Shown: piece by piece, positions 10,287 to 23,209 of the stretch
Layout of the letters: every line of letters begins with the position of its first letter
Numbering within the stretch: the first letter of the stretch is position 1
Source of the DNA: Rostrohypoxylon terebratum
Taxonomy: Eukaryota > Ascomycota > Sordariomycetes > Xylariales > Hypoxylaceae
NCBI GenBank assembly: GCA_022497145.1
Contig: MU385903.1
Span: 1-64,000 of the forward strand
DNA: 64,000 nucleotides
Direction of reading: 5' to 3'
Position numbers and translations under genes: made by a program
The notes under the pieces: generated by a model
Database searches by the model: none
Seen by the model: the letters and a program-made list of their open reading frames with translations, nothing else
Told to the model about the DNA's origin: nothing

Positions 10287-13200
10287 TTATAGCCCGCTCA
10301 TGAATCCCTCTTCAGTGGTAATGGTCTGCTCGGCTATGTTCACAACGTCGCCCACATCACATATCTTCTCAATTCGGCCATCTTTCATCCAGACCACGGC
10401 ATCCACCCCCGGTCTCAGGTGTAGTACGGCCGCACCCAGTCTGTGAGCGACCATAATTACTGTATGACACTTGTTTGTGAATTCTTGGTTGATAATATCA
10501 AGCATCACCTTCTCAGTAGATGGATCGAGAGACGAAGTTGCTTCATCCAGCAATATGATAGGTTTCGCACCCGAGGCGCTTATTACGTACACCTGTAACA
10601 ATGCTCGTGCAAGGGCTAATAGCTGTCTCTGTCCCACTGAGAGAGGGGGAAGTGATGTGAGCGCCCGATCCAGGGTCGGGTGAGTGCTCGCATTGGCATC
10701 ACCTGGGTTCTCCTGGCTTGTATCAGAGCCAAAGTGTTGCCATAAGTGTACTTTTGACAGTTCTTCTATGATAGTATCGTTTGAGAGCGTCCCGCCCAGG
10801 TCAACGTTAAATCGAAGAGACTCTTGGTTGAATAGGAGGGGTTCCTGAGGAAGTGTAACAAAGCAACGTTCGCGGATCACTGAACGGGGTACGAGGCTAA
10901 TGTTTACGCCGTCAACTGTAATTGATCCTGACTTCATATATAGCAACCGATGAAGAGTGAGTAGCAAAGAACTCTTGCCACTGTAACAAAGTTTAGTACC
11001 CGATTCCCCGAATTATTCATTGAAAATATCTTACCTCCCAGTTCGGCCGCAGATTATTACGTTCTGACCCGGATCAATTCGCAATGAGACATCTTCAAGA
11101 ACCTTGTCTTCTGCGTTGTACGATGCTGTGACACTTCGAAATTCAACTGCCCCAGAGGATGGCCAGGTCTCAGGGGGTACGCTTGTTTCAGACGGCTGGT
11201 CCTCAGGGGACACCTCGTCCTCCAAGCCCTTGATTCTAGCAATAGCACCAAGAGATATCTCCAGATCTGTCCACGTTTGGATGAGTCGAAGTAGCGTTGT
11301 GTTCGCAATTAGTACGATATTGAGTGCCATACCTACTGAACCGCCCGAAGTAGTATGCCTTAGAATCACTGCGAGAGCGATAACTCCGATAGCGATTGCC
11401 GCTACGAGAAGATCTAGAGTGATTTTAAGCCAGCTTTGGAGACATAAAAGTAAATAGAATGGTTTCTGCGATTCGTCGAGGCGGTGGAGATGCTCGGATA
11501 CTGCTTTCGGTTCGCCTTCGAACGCACGTATGGTACTTAATCCTTCAACCATCTCTAGTAGGTCAATGGAAACTGCGGACCTAGACTCAAGTTCCAAAAG
11601 ACGTAATTGGCGTGAAGTTCGAAGGTATACCTTTTGAATCGCATAGACAAATACGAGACATATAGGCAAGGTAAACGTCAACAGTTTTTGCGACACAAAT
11701 AGCAGAATGACCTGTACTAGGAGTTTACAGGCCTCTATCACATATTTTAGCTTTTTCACCATGTTAGGTATCTTCGGGCAAAGTTGGACTTACGAATAAA
11801 CATTGACGACAAGGCGGCCACTAACTGTTTATCTACGAGTTGGAGATCTTGAGAGAATCTAAATCCCAGGTATAAGCCCTGCTATCAGGATGTTAGGAAA
11901 AATAGGTACTTACCGATTGAGAATTGACCCGTTATCTGTCAAAGAGAAGTAAAGGAGAGGCGCGCTTGAATGAAGTTAGTTACCTATCCTTTAATTGAGA
12001 GTGAAGGATATTACCAAGTAACCGTATGTAAAAGTTTACGATGTAGGATGAGACCCGAATGAGGGGCCATCCGAAGGTGAATGGTCCTATCCATAACATT
12101 AGTCTTGTTATTTCGCAGGCCGATTTCAGGAGCTTATCTCATGGAACTGGGTATGAAATGAGGTAAACAAACCAATAAATGCCATTTGATCCAACGTATG
12201 CGATGAGATATATAACAATATATCCTCCAATGAAGAACCACTCATCTCTGAATCTTGATTGAGTCCAAATTTTAACCCAGTATTGAGGGAAAGTAATGAA
12301 GAAAGAGTATATCACAATGCAAGAGACCATGAGTGCAAAATTCCCTAATCCAGCGGCCTTGACATAGTAGCCTATAGATAGTTAGATTGTATTGCTCACG
12401 AGCCATTTTAAATCTTACCATATAGCGTAGTATCGCCTGTTTTCCGCCTCAAATCAGCCGTCGTATCGTCATATGCCCTTTGCTGTTGTAGGAGTAAGTC
12501 TGGTCCTCCAGAGACCAATCGCTCATTACCGCCATCTTTGTTTGCGATAACTTTTAATGTTTCGAGGTCCCGTGATGAAAGGTCGTCCCATTTGCCTCGT
12601 TCTTTGATGCGTCCCTTTTCTAGGATGACTATATCGTCTGCGAGATAGAAGTATTGACCTATGGCGAGACATTAGCCTGAATAAATGATCCCTTACACAC
12701 ATCAATTTCTCCCTCGAATCCTTACTCGAGTTGGTCACTAAGAGCACCGTTATCCCAAGATTCCTAAAAAGACCATCACTCCCAAACAGATTATGGACGA
12801 TTTCATTTTCAGTTGTCCCGTCTAAAGCGCTGAAAGGATCGTCTAGAATGACGATGTCTGTCCGAGCAAATATCGCGCGCGCAAGGGCCTAAGCTGTGTC
12901 AGTAAAAGTCTCAAATCGAAAGGCATACGTACCAGTCGCTGGCGCTGACCACCAGATAAGTTGGCCCCTCTACTCCCAACGAGGGTTTCGTCCCCGTCAC
13001 GGAATGTGTGGATATCTTTCATCAGGCAACAAGCCTCAATTACCTTACTATACCAGGAGAAGTCGGTATGTGCTCCATCATGAAAGTCTGTTATGACTTG
13101 CCTGATGCTGCCATTAGGAAGCCACGGAGTTTGGGAACAGTAACCAACACGTTTAGAGGTCAGAGCAATTGTTCCGAAGGATTCAACTTCGCCCAGGATT

Positions 13201-15325
13201 GAATGAACCAAGATTGACTTTCCCGCAGCCGTAGCACCTGAGATGACAACAACAGATCCTCGAGGTACAGTGAAGTTGATATCTTGCAAAGCGGTGCGAG
13301 CCTCTCTAACTGAGATGCCTTTTACGTAGATCATTGAAGGTAGATCAAGATTAGGGTCGCTTGCATTACTGCTAGATTCGGCGACGGCGTTCAGGTCGGA
13401 TATCTCCATTCTACGATCTTGTCGACATGGCTCGAGCAAAAACAGTTGGATTCTTTCGAAGCTTGCGCAGGAAGAGATGATTTTAGGGATGAATGTCATA
13501 ACCATGTTAGCCGGGTGCGTCACCATGGTTAAAATGGCAATCGTCGTGAAGGCGGTCCCAACGTCCAACCCATTGCCACTTGTTTTAGCTGATATGGCAT
13601 AAAATATGAGTGTGAGTACTGGCGCAAACATTCCATTAGCATTTGCCGATGCGTTATAAGCGGTTGAAATCAATCTAACTGCATGTGCTTTGGCGAGTTC
13701 ATTAGACCGAAGTTCTTCGATACGGGCAGCCATTACGCCTTGCAAGCCAAGCATTTTGACATTCTTGATGGTACTAATGACAGAGCTTGTCATGGAAATA
13801 CGATTCTGGGTCGCTTCATTCCAAATACCCTGCCTGAGCCGCATACTTTTTGCGACGTATCTGCTCACACGAGAACAGACTGAGGGAATATCAGCAAGAC
13901 GTTCAGCGGCGCATGCAAATTAGATAATGAACTCACGGAAAATGATAAAGATGGGAATTAGTGAGAACCAGCCAACCTCCCAAGTCAACATAGTGATGCC
14001 AATAATGACCTCGAGTACTTGACCCCAAGTTTCATGCAACATCTCTCCAATGGTATCGATGCTGTCAACATCGGTATTAGCGAGCGTCAAGACTTTGCCT
14101 TCACTTATTGTTCCGACGTAAGATTTCATGGTCTTATCATGGATCAATGCTACTAAAGCAGCTCGAATCATGGTTCTTAGTTTGTTAAGTTTATCTTGAT
14201 ATGTTATTGTTGAAATCTGATTAAAGGTTTAGTAACGAAACCTTTTGGGAACGAGACGCATAAGCGGGTGAAATGGAATTGAAGACTTACGGCGAGTCCG
14301 ACGTAAACGATGGACGCAGCCATAACAAGACTAAACCCCGTCCATGTTTGGTGTGCCAGCTCATCAGTAGTAACGAATACTATAGCTTGCTGAATAATAA
14401 TCGGTTGTGAATATCGGAAGAATGTGAGAAAAAGGCGCGGAGGTATCGCAACCAAAAACGGCCTTAGAAGACACTTTAGTAACACTATTGGGAGTGTCAT
14501 TCCATTTTCGGGTCTTGCTATTTGAATATTTGGAATCAATACTCGTTTACGTTGAAATCCGAATAACAAAATACTTACGTATTTGCTTCCAAGCATTTAA
14601 TACTGCGATACGGGTAGGCTTTGATAATAACTGGGTGTTAATAGATGGTAGATCGTGACCCGAAAGGACGTTATGATATCCTTCAAATAAAATGGGATTA
14701 ATCCACCAAAAGAATGTCCGGCCCAGGATACCACACTTCTCTTCGGAAGATACATCTTCACCTAAAGACTGCCTGATATGATCCTTTGGAAGATTCTCGG
14801 TCGCAAGTAAAGAAGCTTCGAGGACTATCTGTGCCAGTATCGGGTCGTGCATCAGCCAATCGCTCTGCCATTGAATGTTAGATGGCAGCTCGAAGCCGTC
14901 ACGGACAAGACATGCGACGAGATATAAAATGATAGTGTCGGAGGGGCGAACGCTTCGCCGATGCTTCAGCCATGATAGGACACAGAGTACTAACGCTGCG
15001 GCAGCTTCGAGCGCTCTACAAATAATATGTAGGTCGTACTCATTGAGCGCCGAATTTCCCAATGCAACAAAGCGTCCTAAACTCGACAAAGCAAGCAGTA
15101 TTGATAGAACCTGTCAAGGTAAATAGTTAATGATTGTGGCGGCTAGGCGTCGCGAGGATTTAAGGTGGTTTCTACCGTTTTACTGTGTCCGTGAAACCCG
15201 GAGATGACCACAGGGGGCGCTCGACGTAAGCGCCATGAGCGGAAAAACGCCACACATAGAAATGACGTTGAAAGCAAAATCGAGAAGATAGCAACCGCAT
15301 CTGCAGACCCTACAACGCGGACCAT
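10287..15325 (-). CDS. ABC transporter, ABCC (MRP) subfamily, full-length
   Basis: Full-size MRP-type exporter: N-terminal membrane segment, TMD1, NBD1, TMD2, NBD2. Thirteen exons all join in phase: 15325-15176, 15110-14579, 14517-14291, 14216-13937, 13879-12933, 12888-12726, 12658-12419, 12371-12173, 12086-12015, 11964-11914, 11858-11794, 11734-11035, 10980-10287, giving about 1439 aa. NBD1 has Walker A GATAAGKS (about residue 607), signature LSGGQ, Walker B VILDDPFSALD and an H-loop reading LLVTNSS, Asn where His is usual. NBD2 has Walker A GRTGSGKSSLL (split by an intron), LSVGQRQ, ILLDEATSSLD and VAHRL, so NBD2 looks like the active ATPase. Coupling segments APHSGL, SAPL-like CAPLLYF and NRFSQDLQLVDKQL support the TMD2 splicing. 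The N-terminus is uncertain; a further 5' exon may exist upstream of 15325. Likely exports a metabolite or toxicant with its neighbours. Confidence 0.9.
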
Positions 15326-15780
15326 ATTCTCGTCATATACATTTTCTCGCAGAACTCCGTGCTATGATCAGAGTGAGGTGAAAAAGATTTTGTCGGTACG
15401 ATGAAGCAAACCCCGTACTCGTACCCCGGCATTAAGCAGTTTAGTTGGCACCAATCAGGTAGATAAGACAAGCTGGGGGCTGTATTCAGCAAGGCGGCAC
15501 ATCTCGTCATCTCGTATTGACAGCCTAGAATATTTCCCGAACGGGACATAGATAGCAGTGTTCTAATTCCAATACCAGTTTAACTTGGCGGGAACTGGTG
15601 GACATGTTGATAAGTGGATATCCCTAAATACTGGAGGAACACAGACGAAACAAGCATTAGCGTATCCAGAATTCAAGGACTCAGCTCTATGGTGTCGGGG
15701 GGACGAAGGGCGACCTCGATCTACAATAATAACCTTAGCAAGGACTTGAATCGGATAAATAACTACAACTATATGCTGTC
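15326..15780. other. Intergenic: ABC transporter 5' side / monooxygenase 3' side
   Basis: About 455 bp between two minus-strand genes. It should contain the transporter promoter and possibly a missed first exon of it: the open frame upstream of 15325 reaches a stop within about 40 bp, directly beside a possible AG acceptor (CATAG). Confidence 0.45.
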
Positions 15781-17731
15781 CTATAGGTCAGATATCTTGG
15801 ACAATCCCTCCAACTGCGATTTTATCTGAATGGCAACTAGTCGAGAGAAGTATCGACACATAGCCAAATTACCTCCATGGAGCCAAAGACCGGGATGCCC
15901 ACTTTGCCGCCACATGACCCTGGTCTCGCCCTCCTCGTCGTAGCCCCATACGTTAGACTTCACTTTACTCGCGACCTCCTCTCCGAATATAACCTCCGTA
16001 GCTGTCCTCATGTTCTGGTAGCCCGTTGCGCAGACAATTTCATCCGCTTCAAGTTCTGTCCCATCTTCCAACTTCACGCCATGTGGTAGGATCTCGCTTA
16101 TGCCGAGGCCATGCTTGACTTTGACCTTGCCATCAATGATCAATTGCGAGGTGCCGACATCGATATAGTATCCACCGCCACGTTGAAGATACTTCATCCA
16201 CAGGCCAGTGTTCATTGGGCCTCTGTCGGTCTTGAATCCTGCTGCGTTCAGACCTTCTAGGATAGCCTTGTCTTGAATTTGCTGCCGCTCGTTTAGGTCA
16301 GCCTGGTATGCTTTATAAATCTCGCCTGGCCTACCCCAAGTCAACAGGTCTGCCTCCTCGGTCGGAGGTCCACCTTCGCGATATCCTGGCGAGAGCAATA
16401 AGTCCAAAACAGCCTTACTCGACATGACTGTCGTTGACGATCGTTGGACCATAGTTACATCATACCCCTTCTCGTAATAATCTTGGGAGATGTCCATTGC
16501 CGAATTACAAGCACCGATTACAACCGCTTTCCTACCCTTTCCATCCTTCTTAGCGCCCCTAAACTCAGAAGAATGGCAAATGTCACCCTTAAAATTTTCT
16601 TGTCCCTTAAAATTCGGATAGTTCTTCTTTCCGGAGTGGCCAGTACACTGGACAATATATTTGGGGTGCATGACGCGGACTTCGACACTTCCGTCTTTCT
16701 TGCCCCGCTTGAGAACTGCAGTCCATTGCTTTTTCTTGTCATCCCACGAGCTGTACTCGAGACTCGTATTATTCCATACGTTCAGTTCGAGCATCTCTGC
16801 GTAAGACTTCAGGAAATCTGCCAACTTGTCCTTCGGGGTGAATACGGGCCAAAAGTCGGGGAATTTCAGGTAAGGGAGGTGATCGTACCACACGGCGTCG
16901 TGTAATACGAGTTGGTGGTAACGCCCCCTCCAGTTGTCGCCGATATTGTCACATACGTCAATGGCTAGCGTGGGAACTCCGAGCATCTTCAATCGAGCCT
17001 GGACCGAAAGTCCGGCTTGTCCGCAACCTTAGAGAAAAAGTAAAGTAAGCGCAACGATATATTAGCCAAGGATCCCTAGATCGTAACTCACCAATGACAA
17101 GGACTTCAGGGTCGCCATTCACAAAATTGACCTCTTCTTGTCGCCGATCAAACCAATTTTTCCTATCGGCCTGTGCGCCATGCTGAACACCGATTGGTCT
17201 CAGATGACCAACTGGCTCTGGATAAACGCTCAACTCGTGCATCGAGGTAAAAAGAGACCATATTTTCCATTCGCCGTCGACCTTAATGAGACGGGCGAGA
17301 CCAGGGCCAATTCCGTGTTCGGAAATGGTTCGCAGGTAAAATTGGATTCCATAAACCGTCCCGTCGCCTCGAAACGCGATTTGCTCCGGGCCAGGATTTT
17401 TGACCGGATATTCGCGGTCGGTTTCGATGCTTTTCAGATGATGACCTTCTTCCAGGAAAGAAATAATTTTACTTCTCCCTTTTGCCGAACGTAGATCCCA
17501 TGTCATACCAAGATGATCCCGCCAGTAACTATTCTCCTCGACGAAAAGGTTTGCCAGAGCTTTGTAGTCTCGGGCCACGAGTGAGCTGTTGAAGGAGTCA
17601 ATGACCTGAGAAGATACCGCGAGGACGTCTACGGTCTCGTCTTTGGTAGTTAGGGGCCATGAAGCAATGGGAATGTCCACAGACCCGGGGACAACCCGTT
17701 GACTTGATGGAAGAGTGTCTGAGGTTGCCAT
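15781..17731 (-). CDS. NTF2-fused flavin-containing monooxygenase
   Basis: FAD- and NADPH-dependent monooxygenase of the fungal YUCCA/FMO-like group with an N-terminal NTF2/SnoaL-like domain. Two exons, 17731-17092 and 17027-15781, are joined by a 64-bp intron and give 628 aa. Residues about 35-165 form the NTF2-like region (SLVARDYKALANLFVEENSYW). The FAD Rossmann motif GCGQAG (about 214-219) spans the splice site. The FMO fingerprint FxGxxxHxxxF is FKGDICHSSEF. The second dinucleotide motif is VVIGACNSAMDI, matching the GxCNSx form of this fungal group and not GxGxxG. A late ATGYQNM segment is the usual C-terminal FMO motif. It shares strand with the ABC transporter and lies within 7 kb of the P450, so a shared oxidation and export role is plausible but unproven. 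Confidence 0.92.
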
Positions 17732-19156
17732 ATTGTCGGACAGGTACCAAGTAATTAAGAAATAAAAAGTTGAGTAGGAGGTTGGTGCTTGCTCGAAGAT
17801 GAAACAGTGTGAAAGCTAGGAACTTGAGCGTCTAGATAAACTCTTCATGTCGGCATAGATAGGTAGTTGCAGGTGGCCAGAAGACCCCGCATCCCGCGGA
17901 GACAACGCGGATGCTCTCTATGAGGCACGTCCGCCTTAACGTACCATACGGACATACGGGACAATGTGAATCAGGTATAAATCGCCGCAGTCGCGCTTCG
18001 TCACCCCGCAATTCACGTCGAACGTAATATCTAAAAGTCAGAAGACGACCCCTATTCGCACCAACCTAGACCGATAGCTTCGTATGATCCCCCGAAGTTA
18101 GCTAGGTGGCTTTGTCAAGGGAGTGCCGAAGAAGACCCCGAGAGTGTTGTCACAATCCATCCATGGGTAACTTGCGAAGCTAGATCAGATCAGCTCACAA
18201 ATATAACACATATAGTTTAGACTGACGATAGTCTCAAATATGCACCCCATTGTCCCCCGTGCTGTACTCCAGTGTGGGGGACTGTGGAATATGGGGTATA
18301 TTCGGGGTTGCCTTATATCGGATTACCTCTTTCAGGTATCACCACTACACTAGGCCGCTCAAGAAGTAGCTAACATCAAATAGATGCTCCGTATATGGAT
18401 TGTATCCGCTTCTATAGTCTGTGCTTACATAATTAGGTACTGTAAGTAGCTCCTGGATCGCTAGGTGAAGGTTCAGAATATGAATCGCTATACCCAGTAC
18501 CTACTACCTAGGTAATGTGGATATTGTATGAGCGGTATCTTACCTATTGTCAGGAAATTCCGTAGCGAACCGAAGATTCCCGCTAGCGTGCTAACGTTCT
18601 ATGACTTCATCTAATGCTGCGGAACTCGATTAAAAGAGGAGAGAATAAGGGACAAAATCCTACCTGGTAGTCTCAGAAGTCACTTTCGACACGAACTATA
18701 AATGACTTCCATTTTCCCGATAACTTCTACAAAGATGAGTAGTAACCAGCTGACTGTTTGTCGCGTAGGGAAAATTGGAGACAGCGACGGTGGTGGAAGT
18801 GGTCGCAAGGGGATGGGAAAGAAAAAATCCAAGTGTGGCAATTGGGTGAGAATCATGGATCTGCATTCACAAGATCAAGCTAGATCCTAGACCCACCAAT
18901 AAGGTCCAATTGTATTCGATTCATGAGCATTATGTAAAAGAAGCTGGGCAGGGTCTGATGCTATTCATTCTTTTACAGTCCTTGATTTCGTAAACCATCG
19001 TTTCCGCCCTCTTCAATAAGGCTCCGTTACCGCTTGTTTTTTTACCTAAGCAGTAAGGTTAGACGTGCGGAATTCAATTGTTTCGTAATTATTTTGTTTC
19101 CATAAGATTTTGAAGAAAAACTATCTCAACTAAGTCGTAGGAACAAAGCGCTAGCC
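17732..19156. other. Intergenic interval between divergent genes
   Basis: About 1.4 kb separating the monooxygenase (minus) from the Sec14-like gene (plus), so it likely carries both promoters. GTCCCCC...GGGGGAC arms near 18250-18290 could form a short hairpin. The 62-codon ORF at 18702 shows no motif. Confidence 0.5.
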
Positions 19157-20682
19157 ATGACCAGAAAATCCTCTTCCATGCACCGAGTTCCCTCGGCTGG
19201 AGCCGTCGAGCATGGTTATCCGAGTGGACATCTGGGTCATCTCACAGAGCATGAAGAGCACGCTCTAGTAGAATTTAAAAGTCTTCTAGAGGAGAAAGGG
19301 CTATACAAGCCGGGTAATCCGCCGTCCCACGATGATCCGACGCTGCTGTACGTAAACAAAACTCTTCCGACGTCATCCCTAGATTCGAATTGAGTTTTGG
19401 CTCTAATATTCATCGCCAATTCCTAGCCGATATCTTCGAGCGCGAAAGTGGGTTCCTGAAGACGCATACGCGCAATTTAATGAGACGGAGAAGTTTCGTA
19501 ACGCGAACGAGATTGATGTACTCTACAACACCATTGATATCGACTCGTTCGAAGCATCCAGGAAACTTGTATGTTACATCGAAGAACCCCGCCAACATCC
19601 TTGGCACAAGAGCACTGATCCGCTGCTGTTCCTATCAATATAGTACCCTCGATTCACCGGGCGACGTGACAAGCGGTGCGTATTACATATCTAGCACCTA
19701 TCTGGGTATTCTCGATATGATCGCCAGCACAAGATGAATTGACACCCTGCTAGAGGTATCCCGATTTACGTATTTCAGATCCGACATCTAGACTCCCACG
19801 CCGTAGCCAAATATGAGAAGTCTACCGAGACGACGTACAGCAAGGCAAAGACGGATGGCAAGACGCCTCCTAAGCTGCTCCGACTCATCGCGTTGTACGA
19901 GCACTTGACAAGATTCGTTCAACCATTGTCATCCGAGTGTATCGATCGCCCACATCCCGCTACTCCCATCACTCTCAGCACCAACATCGTCGACATTTCC
20001 CATGTCAGTTTACGCATGTTCTGGAACTTGAAGGCCCATATGCAGGCGGCAAGTCAACTTGCGACGGCGCATTACCCCGAGACTCTTGATCGTATGTTAT
20101 GGAATTATACCAAACACGGTACCCTGAAGGCATGCTAAATGGTTCATAGGTATATTCATCATCGGGGCGCCGGTGTTTTTCTCAACTGTCTGGGGCTGGG
20201 TCAAGCGCTGGTTCGACCCAGTAACAGTCTCCAAGATTTTTATCCTGTCCGACCATGACGTCCTACCCGTTCTAACGTCTTTCATGGACTTGAAGAATAT
20301 TCCGAAACATTATGGTGGAGAACTAGAGTGGGACTTCTTCGACGAGCCTGCTTGGGATGACGAGATCAAGCGGATATGCCAGTGGGAAAATGGCTATACG
20401 AGTCTCCCCGCCGGTCCGGTCTACTGGAGATCCATCGATGACGGCAAGCGAGTTGAATGTCTCGCAGTGGGAAGCAAGGGAGGGGTAGAGAGAAGAGAAC
20501 GCGTCTGCACCATCACGAAAGCATACCCTCCTAAATCGACCGAGGACACCCTTGCTAAGGTGCCACAAACTGACGGCGCAACGGAAGGCGAGGAGAGCTT
20601 CGTGTCCCCAACGTCCGAGAAGACCGCTCTTAACGGCGAAGTTCCGACAGCGAGCATCGCGGCCTTGTCGGTAGCCGAGTGA
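19157..20682 (+). CDS. Sec14-like (CRAL-TRIO) phosphatidylinositol transfer protein
   Basis: CRAL-TRIO lipid-binding protein of the Sec14/Sfh type, expected to move or present phosphatidylinositol or related lipids at membranes. Five exons, 19157-19347, 19427-19568, 19644-19675, 19754-20091 and 20150-20682, join in phase across introns of 79, 75, 78 and 58 bp to give 411 aa. The CRAL-TRIO N-domain reads TLLRYLRARKWVPEDA, followed by YPRFTGRRDKRGIPIYVFQI, a long STNIVDISHVSL and AHYPETLDRIFIIGAP, all classic Sec14 core segments; SKIFIL follows the gate helix. The 32-bp third exon is needed to restore the RRDKRG segment. The C-terminal 80 residues are a low-complexity Ser/Thr/Glu tail. It converges on the MDP-1-like gene. 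Confidence 0.93.
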
Positions 20683-21103
20683 AATTAATGTATGATGTAA
20701 TGACGACTTTCTCTGGACCATTGTTGGAATACCCATTGAGAAGTTGGGATTATGACTGAAGATAGACACCCACGTATACATGACATACACATATTACACC
20801 AGCTATACGAGCATTCCGGGGTTAATCTTATAATTCTAATAGGTCTCATTATCCGGGTTTATTGGCGTATTCTATGGGAATATGATTTATGTTGTGTTTT
20901 GGGGGATCTGGTATGAATAGGATAGATAGAAATGCTCCAACATACGGAGTAAATATAACAACCTGAACTCCTAACACCTTCTAAGCTAGGCTTTGCCGCA
21001 ACCGTAGTATGTGCCTAATTTATGCTCTATCCTCTAAATCCGATTCTCTATCGGTTGTCAAACCGCCATGCCGCTCTAAAACTTGGAGCAACTTTGCAAA
21101 GAC
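20683..21103. other. Intergenic between convergent genes
   Basis: About 420 bp holding the 3' ends of the Sec14-like gene and the MDP-1-like gene. AT-rich with several AATAAA-like words; no gene seen. Confidence 0.55.
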
Positions 21104-21790
21104 TCAAACCCCCTTTCGTCTTCTCCACTCTTTAATTCCTTCAACGACCTCGTTCCATGTAATCCCATCCCTGACTAACCACATTGTCAGGCCCAGTGAC
21201 TCCGTATCTCTATTCCCGCTCTCGTCGTCAAAAAACAGCATCTCCGAATGTGGGATCCCAGTCCTCTTCCCTAGAGCCTTGAAATGTTGTATCTTGCTAC
21301 TAGGATAGATCTCAAGCCCCGCATCGAAGAAATCGATCGCCTTACGAACCTTATCCTTCTTCCCAGCGCTGCTCCCGCTGCTTCCCCCCGCAGCCGCCGC
21401 CTTGATCACGGCATCCATGCTCGGCTCTTCCAGCAATGAGCTAGCGGGCGGGACTTGAAATAGCTTTAACAACTCCCGGCCCAGGTCAGGAGCATGTGTG
21501 CGGCTCGCGACTCCCAGCTTGACGCCCGCGAGCGAGAGCCCGTGTAGAATAGCAGGTACATGCGGATAGAAGGCGAAGGTCTCGCCGACCTTGTCGACGG
21601 CGGCGCTACGCTCGGGGTTCGCGGCTCGCAGCGGCGGGTTCACGTGCGTATCGACCCAGAAGGGCCATAAGGTGTAATCGAGGTCGAACACAATGGCGCG
21701 AGGGAGGGGTAGGCCGTCGCTAAGGATGGGAGGAAGGGCAGCCGGGTCGTTGAGCGGGAAGGTTGGCTGTTTAGAAAGTTTTCGCATCAT
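21104..21790 (-). CDS. HAD-superfamily phosphatase, MDP-1 type
   Basis: Magnesium-dependent phosphatase of the HAD superfamily resembling MDP-1, a cytosolic enzyme linked to removal of phosphate from protein tyrosine or fructosamine-6-phosphate substrates. Single-exon ORF of 228 aa. HAD motif I is FDLDYTLW, with nucleophile Asp36 and acid/base Asp38. Motif II is the Thr/Ser of GVASRTHAP, and motif III/IV is MLFFDDESGNRD. The MDP-1 hallmarks DxDYTLWP and VASRT are present. It is longer than the usual 165-180 aa, mostly because of an Ala/Gly/Ser-rich insertion (AAAAGGSSGSSAGKKD) in the middle. Start chosen at the first Met of the MMRKLSK run. Confidence 0.9.
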   Translation of the reverse strand: MMRKLSKQPTFPLNDPAALPPILSDGLPLPRAIVFDLDYTLWPFWVDTHVNPPLRAANPERSAAVDKVGETFAFYPHVPAILHGLSLAGVKLGVASRTHAPDLGRELLKLFQVPPASSLLEEPSMDAVIKAAAAGGSSGSSAGKKDKVRKAIDFFDAGLEIYPSSKIQHFKALGKRTGIPHSEMLFFDDESGNRDTESLGLTMWLVRDGITWNEVVEGIKEWRRRKGV

Positions 21791-23209
21791 GTTTACGTCG
21801 AAGACAAGCCGTAGACGGGGGATCGGGGAGAGCGGAGACGGAAGGAAAGAGGTAGATGGATGCCGTTGGTGGATGCGACTTCGGCACCGAATCTCGATTT
21901 AGAGAAGACGGCAATTGCCAGGTAGGTAGTTTGCGAACCTTAGGCAGTTGCACCTACTACTAGGTACCTAGGTCCTAAGGTCCAGTAGGGATTACGAATT
22001 ATGTACAAGCTTGAAAATTCTAATTGAAAACGTGACATATATGAGACAACGCTAGTTCGAATGGCTGACGGGCATATTGTTAAGCCCGATACCGATTGTA
22101 GCTTCTGCTTGAGATCGTGGGTTGTAGAGAGTAGAGAGTAGAGAGACAGGAACAAGTTCCCCGCCTTCTTTCCGCTTCACAAACTCGGAGTCTCTTCGGA
22201 AACTTCATCTTGCCGGTCCGTCGATACGTCATCTTATCCTCTGCCGGCTGGCATTGGTGTCTCTTCTTCCCCCCATTCCCCAAATCTCATAATCTTATTT
22301 TCGTCCGCGCATCTCCAAAGTCCCCAACTTTTTCGTATATTAAAAGCATCAAAAACGTTAAAATGCATGCAAGGAGCGCCACCAAATGCCACGCTATTCA
22401 CGTCGGTGTTAACGAACCGATTCGCGAGCTAGGGATATTAGCTGAGCATTAATATGCGTCTCCCGAATCAATTTCTAATGCTACAATAAGCAACTTTGGT
22501 TACGCACGTGTGACAGAAACGAACTCCATCTCCCTTCCCATCGTACCTATCGTACCTAGCAACCTACCTAGCTACGAGGTAGCTATGCATGCGCTGAGAC
22601 ATTGGCATGGATCAAAACCACGCAATGGTTTCCAGGCATTTACTCGTCTCAGCAGCTCTCTTGACAGGGATTAAGCTCAAGCGGTTCACCCCTGAACGTC
22701 CGTAGTTCGGGATCTTAGGGGTGAGCATCCACAGATAATCAGCCAAATGATAACTGCCGAATGCGTTCCATGGCAGAAACACCAACATTCCATGCGGGGC
22801 CGCGGCTGAGGGGAATAAGTCTAGTGGGTAACTTCGATTTTGTCACACAGACTGTAAACAGAATAGCACAAGCAATTGGATGCTAGTTTCACTTTCGATG
22901 CTTCTCGAGTACGATATCCCCAGATCAGTAAGTACGGATACCTACATCTGCAGGGCCATTGATTCGCCGCTTTACTCACGAACGGACTCCTCCACATGTC
23001 ACTCCGGCTTTATCCGTTTCACGCATCCATCCAAATCATGTACATACCTCCTAGTATTGCGTATATATAATGCTAGCGCCACATCGTCGCGAATTCCTGG
23101 AGACTAGCCCTGCCTCGTAAATCATACATCTATTAATAAGCCACCGCCCGACCTCGACAGCCCAAACTAATAAGGATACAAGCTAACAAGTGAATACTCA
23201 TCATCGAAC
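21791..23209. other. Intergenic between divergent genes
   Basis: About 1.4 kb with no supported gene. It contains a CTAGGTACCTAGGTCC palindromic cluster at 21957-21980, short TAGAGAG repeats near 22125-22145, and an inverted pair TCACCCCT/AGGGGTGA at about 22686-22725. Likely promoters of both flanking genes. Confidence 0.5.

Noticed and set aside
18240..18300. Hairpin with GTCCCCC/GGGGGAC arms as a structured RNA
   Set aside because: Only seven base pairs, no conserved context, and no sign of transcription.
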